Made by a program: the position numbers and the translations under genes. Below the pieces are notes generated by a model. It saw only the letters and a list, made by a program, of their open reading frames with translations, had not been told where the DNA came from and did no database searches. Of a stretch of DNA of 64,000 nt, positions 59,658 through 64,000 are shown piece after piece. This stretch comes from Actinomadura parmotrematis (GTDB lineage: Bacteria > Actinomycetota > Actinomycetes > Streptosporangiales > Streptosporangiaceae), in assembly GCF_019458805.1 (NCBI RefSeq), contig NZ_JAIBOA010000008.1, positions 248,001 to 312,000 on the forward strand, given 5' to 3'. Numbering within the stretch: the stretch's first letter is position 1; the number at the start of each line of letters is the position of its first letter.

Positions 59658-60064
59658 GCGGCCGGTCGAACATGACGACGGGCTCGGCCCGCAAGGTCTT
59701 CGAGTACGCGACGCTGCGGGTCGTGCCGAGCCTGGAGCGCGGCGAGAGCCTGAACGTCGGCGTCGTCGTCTACTGCAAGGCCCTGGACTTCCTCGGCTGC
59801 CGCGTCCACCTGGACGGGCCGCGGCTCGCCGCCCTCGCCCCCGGCCTCGACCTGGACGGGCTGCGCCGCGCCCTCGCGGGCGTCGAGGGCGTCTGCCGCG
59901 GCGGCGAGCGAGCCGGGCCCGCCGCCGCCGAGCCGCCGGGGTCGCGGTTCCGGTGGCTGACGGCGCCGCGCAGCACGGTCGTCCAGCCCGGGCCGGTGCA
60001 CGCCGGCCTCACCGCCGACCCGGCCGCCGACCTGGACCGCCTGCTGGACCGGCTCGTCCGTTAG
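59654..60064 (+). CDS. DUF3037 protein
   Basis: This 136-residue protein carries the DUF3037 signature FEYATLRVVPSLERGESLNVGVVVYC near its N-terminus, followed by a helical region and a C-terminal tail ending LDRLLDRLVR. Its GTG overlaps the stop of the HipA-like gene. The family almost always sits beside HipA-like genes and is presumed to act with them; no activity is known. Confidence 0.85.
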   Translation: MSGRSNMTTGSARKVFEYATLRVVPSLERGESLNVGVVVYCKALDFLGCRVHLDGPRLAALAPGLDLDGLRRALAGVEGVCRGGERAGPAAAEPPGSRFRWLTAPRSTVVQPGPVHAGLTADPAADLDRLLDRLVR

Positions 60065-60072
60065 CGCGGGCC

Positions 60073-60927
60073 TCAGAACAGGATCGACATGAAGGTGCCG
60101 GTCTCGGTGAACCCGACGCGGCGGTAGGCGGCGCGGGCCCGGTCGTTGAAGTCGTTGACGTACAGCGACACGTTCGGCGCGACGGTGCGGAGCGCCTCGT
60201 GCACCAGGGCCGCCATGCCGCCGACGGCGAGGCCGCGGCCGCGCAGGTCGGGCGGCACCCAGACGCCCTGCACCTGGCAGGCGAGCGGGGTGACGGCGCC
60301 GATCTCGGCCTTGAACATCAGCCGGCCGTCCTCGATGCGGGCGAACGCGCGGCCCATCCGGATCAGCTCGGCGACCCGGGCCCGGTAGAGGACGCCGCCG
60401 TCGCCGGTGTTCGGCGAGACGCCGACCTCCTCGGTGAACATCGCCACGCAGGCCGGGTAGACGAGGTCGAAGTCGGCCATGCCGACGCGGCGGACGGCCG
60501 GGTCGGCGGGCACGGGGGCGTCGCGGGCCGTCGCCATTACCGGCTGGCGGGCGCGGATGGCGCGCGGCGGCCCCCAGTAGGGGGCGAGGAAGTCCCACAG
60601 GTCGCCGACGGCGCCGATCGGGCCGACGATCGACGAGCAGCGCCGGCCCTGGGCCTGCGCGCGCTCGGCGAACGCGCGCACGGCCTCGGGGCCGGCGCCG
60701 ACCGGGATGAGGTTGGCGCCGGCGTAGCAGAGCGCGGTGAGCCGCCCGTCGCGCGGGTAGCCCCACATCTGGGCGCCGAGGCGCCGCGGGTCGAGGCCGG
60801 CGGCGTGCACCCGGGAGGCGACGAACACGTTCGTGACGGGGTCGGCGTCGAGGAGGGCCAGCACCTCGTCGCGGTGCCGGTCGTCCAGGACCCGCGCCGG
60901 CAGCGACCCGAGCATCCGCATCCTCAT
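60073..60927 (-). CDS. GNAT acetyltransferase with N-terminal DUF4081
   Basis: This 284-residue protein has an N-terminal degenerate GNAT half (DADPVTNVFVASRV, MWGYPRDGRLTALCYAGANL) and a C-terminal active GNAT domain. The acetyl-CoA loop is GVWVPPDLRGRGLAVGGMAALV and the end is YVNDFNDRARAAYRRVGFTETGTF. Actinobacterial proteins of this layout are conserved, but their substrate is not known to me. Three in-frame ATGs lie at the start (60927, 60921, 60915); the first is given. It is convergent with the DUF3037 gene. Confidence 0.84.
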   Translation of the reverse strand: MRMRMLGSLPARVLDDRHRDEVLALLDADPVTNVFVASRVHAAGLDPRRLGAQMWGYPRDGRLTALCYAGANLIPVGAGPEAVRAFAERAQAQGRRCSSIVGPIGAVGDLWDFLAPYWGPPRAIRARQPVMATARDAPVPADPAVRRVGMADFDLVYPACVAMFTEEVGVSPNTGDGGVLYRARVAELIRMGRAFARIEDGRLMFKAEIGAVTPLACQVQGVWVPPDLRGRGLAVGGMAALVHEALRTVAPNVSLYVNDFNDRARAAYRRVGFTETGTFMSILF

Positions 60928-61021
60928 CGCCCCCGCGCCCGTGTTCGGACTCGCGCCCGGGCCGGGGGCCGGCGGCTTCCGCCCGCCGTCACCGCCGTGC
61001 TCCTGCCATCACCCGTCCAGC

Positions 61022-62626
61022 CTATGACGTCGCCCGTGCGGGTGCCGCCACCGGGCCCGCCGGGGGCCGCGCGGGCCCGCGGAGGCGGCGCGCCTCGCGC
61101 GACGCGGCGGGCGGCGGGCCCGCCTTGCAGACGAGGTCGGGTCCGGACCGGTCGGGCGGCAGGGCGCCGTCGGCGAGGTAGGCGATCACGGCGCGGTCGA
61201 CGCAGGGGTCGCCGCTCAGCGAGACGCCGTGGTTGCCGCCGCCCGCCTGGACGATCAGGCGGGACGCCGGGAAGCGCCGGTGCGTCTCCACGCCGCCGTC
61301 GTAGGGCGTCGCGGCGTCCTCGGTGGCCTGCACGAGCAGCGGGGCGGTCAGGTCGGCGACGCCGCCCACCGCGGGCGCGGGGCCGCCGGGCACCGGCCAG
61401 AACGCGCACGGCGCGTTGTACCAGGCGTTGCTCCAGGTCTCGAAGCGGTTGCCCTGCCGGTAGAGGCGGGTGTTGTCGCGGTGCCAGGTCGCCCAGTCGC
61501 GCGGCCAGGCGGCGTCGCGGCACTGGACGGCCGTGTAGACGGCGTAGTTGTTCTGGTCCAGCTTGGTCGGCCGCTGCCACGCCTTGTACAGCGCGGTCCC
61601 GTCGTGCTTGCGCAGGTACCGCGACAGCGCCGCGGCGTGCTCGGGCCAGCCGTAGTCGGCGTAGCCGTCCGACAGGAAGACGTCGTCGAGCTCGGAGGCG
61701 CCGACGCGCTTCTTCAGCGGGTGCTTCTTCAGCGCCTTGCGGGCCTTGAAGTAGGACGCCTCGACGGCTTTGCGGGTCTTGCCGAGGCGGTACGTGCCGT
61801 CGTGCGCGGCGGCCCAGCCGTAGAAGGCCCGGATGCGCTTCTCGAACGCCACGTTCTGGTCGAGGTTGTCGCCGTACCAGACGCCGCTCGGCTTCACGAC
61901 GCTGTCGAGCACCATGCGGCGCACGCGCCCGGGGTACATCGTGGCGTAGACGGCGCCGAGGTAGGTGCCGTAGGAGTACCCGAAGTAGCTGATCTGCTCC
62001 TGGCCGAGGGCGGCGCGGATCGCGTCCATGTCGCGCGCCCAGTCGGCCGTCCCCATGTGCGCGAGCATCCGCGGGTAGCGCCGGCCGCAGTCGGCGGCGT
62101 ACCGCTTGGCCCGCGCGACCCAGGCGCGCTCGGCGGCAGCCGACGCGGGGACGGTGTCGGCGCGCGGCCGGCCGGGGTCCTGGTAGGAGGGGTCGCAGAC
62201 GAGCGCGGGGCGGCTCGCGCCGACGCCGCGCGGGTCGAAGCCGATCCAGTCGTAGGAGTCGGCGACCTTGGCGGGCAGCACGTCGGTGATCAGCGCCGGC
62301 ATGTCGCGGCCGTGCGCGCCGGGGCCGCCCCGGTTCAGCAGGACGGCGCCCTGGTAGTCCGCGCCCTTGTGGCGGGCGCGGGTGAGCGCCAGGGTGATCT
62401 TCTCCCCGCCGGGGCGGGCGTGGTCGAGCGGCACCCGCAGCGTCCCGCACTGCAGGCCGCGCAGGGCGTCCTTCTCGACGGGGTCGTTCTTCGGGCAGGG
62501 CTTCCAGGCGACGGCGGCCAGGGCGGGCGCGGCCGCCGCGGCGGCGCCGGGGGCGGGCGCGAGCGCCGCGGCGCCGAGCCCGATGATCGAGGGGATCGCA
62601 GCGACGCTGCGTGTTCTGTTGCGCAC
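61022..62626 (-). CDS. Secreted S33 tripeptidyl aminopeptidase-like hydrolase
   Basis: This 534-residue alpha/beta hydrolase has an N-terminal signal peptide (about 1-35, Ala-rich). Its body matches the SlpD/SlpE-type tripeptidyl aminopeptidases: LQCGTLRVPLDHARPGG, LLNRGGPGAHG, DWIGFDPRGVGAS, nucleophile in GYSYGTYLGAVYATMYP, Asp in TEDAATPYDGG and His in GGGNHGVSLSGDPCVD. It removes N-terminal tripeptides from secreted proteins. The GTG at 62626 follows an AGGGG stretch. A paralogue lies immediately upstream on the same strand, separated by a hairpin. Confidence 0.9.
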   Translation of the reverse strand: MRNRTRSVAAIPSIIGLGAAALAPAPGAAAAAAPALAAVAWKPCPKNDPVEKDALRGLQCGTLRVPLDHARPGGEKITLALTRARHKGADYQGAVLLNRGGPGAHGRDMPALITDVLPAKVADSYDWIGFDPRGVGASRPALVCDPSYQDPGRPRADTVPASAAAERAWVARAKRYAADCGRRYPRMLAHMGTADWARDMDAIRAALGQEQISYFGYSYGTYLGAVYATMYPGRVRRMVLDSVVKPSGVWYGDNLDQNVAFEKRIRAFYGWAAAHDGTYRLGKTRKAVEASYFKARKALKKHPLKKRVGASELDDVFLSDGYADYGWPEHAAALSRYLRKHDGTALYKAWQRPTKLDQNNYAVYTAVQCRDAAWPRDWATWHRDNTRLYRQGNRFETWSNAWYNAPCAFWPVPGGPAPAVGGVADLTAPLLVQATEDAATPYDGGVETHRRFPASRLIVQAGGGNHGVSLSGDPCVDRAVIAYLADGALPPDRSGPDLVCKAGPPPAASREARRLRGPARPPAGPVAAPARATS

Positions 62627-62727
62627 CCCTGCGTTCTACCGGGCCGCTCCCCCGCCGACCCCGCATCCGCATCACCCGCGTTTCACCCCCACTCCCCCCG
62701 AAAGGCCGCGGCCGCGCGGGAAAGGGA

Positions 62728-62763
62728 ACCGGCCGCGGTCCCGGGGAGGGGGCCGCGGCCGGT
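62728..62763 (-). terminator. Hairpin after the distal S33 peptidase gene
   Basis: A perfect 11-bp stem (62728-62738 with 62753-62763) with a 14-base loop lies just after the stop of the leftward peptidase gene at 62782, separating it from the next peptidase gene. Confidence 0.65.
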
Positions 62764-62781
62764 GCCGGTCGGGTCAGGCGG

Positions 62782-64000
62782 TCAGGAGCGGCCGCCGAAG
62801 AGGGCGAGGTCCTTGGCCGACGGGGAGGTCGCGGCCGCCTTGGCCTTGGCCTGCGTCGGGTTCGGGTCGCTCAGCTCGGGCAGCGCCTTGCAGCTCGCGT
62901 CGGCGGTCCGGCCCGGCTTGCGGGCCCACAGGGAGCCGCCGTTCAGGTAGGCGTTCACCGGGTCGTCGATGCAGGGGTTGCCGTTGAGGGTGTTGGCGTG
63001 GGTCTTGTCGCCGATCTCGGCGAGCAGGCGGGCCGAGGGGAACAGCGAGCGCATCTGCACGCCGCCCGGGTACGGCGTCGCGGCGTCCAGGGTGCCCTGC
63101 ACCAGCAGGATGGGCGGCAGCTTCTTGCCCTTGCCGGTGATGTTCAGCGGCTTGCCGGCCTTGGCGCCCCAGTAGTGGATGGGCGCGTTGAACCAGACGT
63201 TGCCCCAGGTGTTGAACTTGATGCCGTCCTTGTACTGGCGGACGGCGTCCTTGTGCCAGGTGGCCCACTTGGCGGGCCAGGGGGCGTCCACGGCCTGGAC
63301 GGCGTTGTAGACGGCGAAGCCGTTGTCGCCGCCGCCCTCGCTCACCCAGGAGACGAGGTCGTCGGCGCTCTTGCCCACGACCCACGAGGACAGCGCCTGC
63401 GCGAGCGGGATGTAGTAGCCGGTGTTGTAGCCGGCGTTCAGGAAGATGTCGGTGAGCTCGGCCGGGCCGACCTTGCCGCCGATGGCCTTCTTCTTGGACT
63501 GCGCGAGGACCGTGTAGTAGGTCTTCTCGACGGCCTTGGCGCTCTTGCCGAGGTGGTAGACCGCGTCGTACTTGGCGATCCAGGCGAAGTAGAGCTTGAT
63601 GTTGCGCTCGAACGCCACGTTCTGGCTGAGCTGGCCCTTGTACCAGACCTCGCGGGTGTCGACGTTGCCGTCCAGCACGACCCGCTTGACGTTCCTCGGG
63701 TACGTCGAGGCGTAGGCCGACCCGAGGTAGGTGCCGTAGGAGAAGCCGTAGTAGCTGATCTGCTTGGCGCCGAGGGCCTTGCGGATCGAGTCGATGTCGC
63801 GCACCGAGTCGATGGTGCGCAGGTTCGGCAGCAGCCAGCCGTACTTCTTCTGGCAGGCGGCGGCGTAGCTCTTGGACTTGGCGAGCCAGGCCTTCTCCTG
63901 CTTGGCGGTGCGCGGCACGTAGTCCGGGCGCACCGGGTCGGAGTAGGCGGGCTGGCAGGAGAGCGCCGGCTTGCTCGACTCCACGCCGCGCGGGTCGAAG
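62782..64000 (-). CDS. S33 tripeptidyl aminopeptidase-like hydrolase (5-prime end outside window)
   Basis: About 406 codons of an alpha/beta hydrolase are visible; the N-terminus lies beyond position 64000 and the frame is open to the edge (FDPRGVESSKPALSC). The nucleophile is in GFSYGTYLGSAYASTYP, the Asp in TLDAATPYPGG and the His region in GDKTHANTLNGNPCID. The paralogue at 61022-62626 has the same layout, but this copy is richer in Lys and lacks the long Pro/Arg tail, so the two are diverged duplicates. It presumably also has a signal peptide upstream. Confidence 0.9.
   Translation of the reverse strand, partial: FDPRGVESSKPALSCQPAYSDPVRPDYVPRTAKQEKAWLAKSKSYAAACQKKYGWLLPNLRTIDSVRDIDSIRKALGAKQISYYGFSYGTYLGSAYASTYPRNVKRVVLDGNVDTREVWYKGQLSQNVAFERNIKLYFAWIAKYDAVYHLGKSAKAVEKTYYTVLAQSKKKAIGGKVGPAELTDIFLNAGYNTGYYIPLAQALSSWVVGKSADDLVSWVSEGGGDNGFAVYNAVQAVDAPWPAKWATWHKDAVRQYKDGIKFNTWGNVWFNAPIHYWGAKAGKPLNITGKGKKLPPILLVQGTLDAATPYPGGVQMRSLFPSARLLAEIGDKTHANTLNGNPCIDDPVNAYLNGGSLWARKPGRTADASCKALPELSDPNPTQAKAKAAATSPSAKDLALFGGRS

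Noticed and set aside
1..64000. CRISPR arrays, tRNA/rRNA genes, insertion sequences, attachment sites
   Set aside because: None seen: no regularly spaced repeats, no cloverleaf-like segment at gene ends, no transposase or integrase motifs, and no flanking direct repeats around the lanthipeptide cluster.

Overview
The window is about 74% G+C with strong G/C third-codon bias, many GTG starts, 4-bp ATGA/GTGA gene overlaps and several apparently leaderless promoters. The gene content (F420/flavin luciferase-like oxidoreductases, SCP-x thiolase, acyl-CoA ligases, DUF2156, S33 tripeptidyl aminopeptidases) fits a filamentous actinobacterium, probably of the Actinomadura/Streptosporangiales type. The genus is inference. 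I found no rRNA, tRNA, CRISPR array, transposase or phage gene.

1-18.8 kb and 34.8-58.8 kb: two blocks of catabolic genes. They hold acyl-CoA ligases, a thiolase and its DUF35 partner, a pair of acyl-CoA dehydrogenases, several SDRs, five luciferase-like oxidoreductases, hydantoinase/oxoprolinase A and B subunits, a thioesterase, an alpha/beta hydrolase and a branched-chain-amino-acid-type ABC importer. About ten promoters across both blocks carry one recurrent palindrome, ACCAAGC-N4-GCTTGGT. One copy lies upstream of a KstR2-like TetR gene at 373-1035. The blocks therefore look like one dispersed regulon for a CoA-dependent pathway acting on a steroid- or isoprenoid-like substrate that I cannot name.

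19.9-29.0 kb: a class III lanthipeptide (SapB/AmfS-like) biosynthetic cluster separates the two blocks. The order is LanKC synthetase, a 46-residue precursor encoded by a gene easily missed by size cut-offs, two ABC exporter half-transporters, a prolyl oligopeptidase, then a convergent LuxR-type response regulator. This is the ram/amf order with a peptidase added. The precursor has a class III LLDLQ leader, an unusual polyglycine linker and two S-x2-(S/T)-x3-C ring motifs. It is the most likely undescribed system in the window.

29.4-34.8 kb: a GNAT acetyltransferase, a LuxR-type ATPase regulator and a two-component system divergent from a small anchored proline-rich protein. 43.0-46.1 kb: a DUF6891-like protein and a second large ATPase regulator that has no DNA-binding domain. 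52.2-54.2 kb: a membrane Ser/Thr kinase and a DUF4870 protein. 58.8-64.0 kb: a HipA-like/DUF3037 pair, a GNAT protein and two tandem secreted S33 peptidases, the second cut by the window edge.
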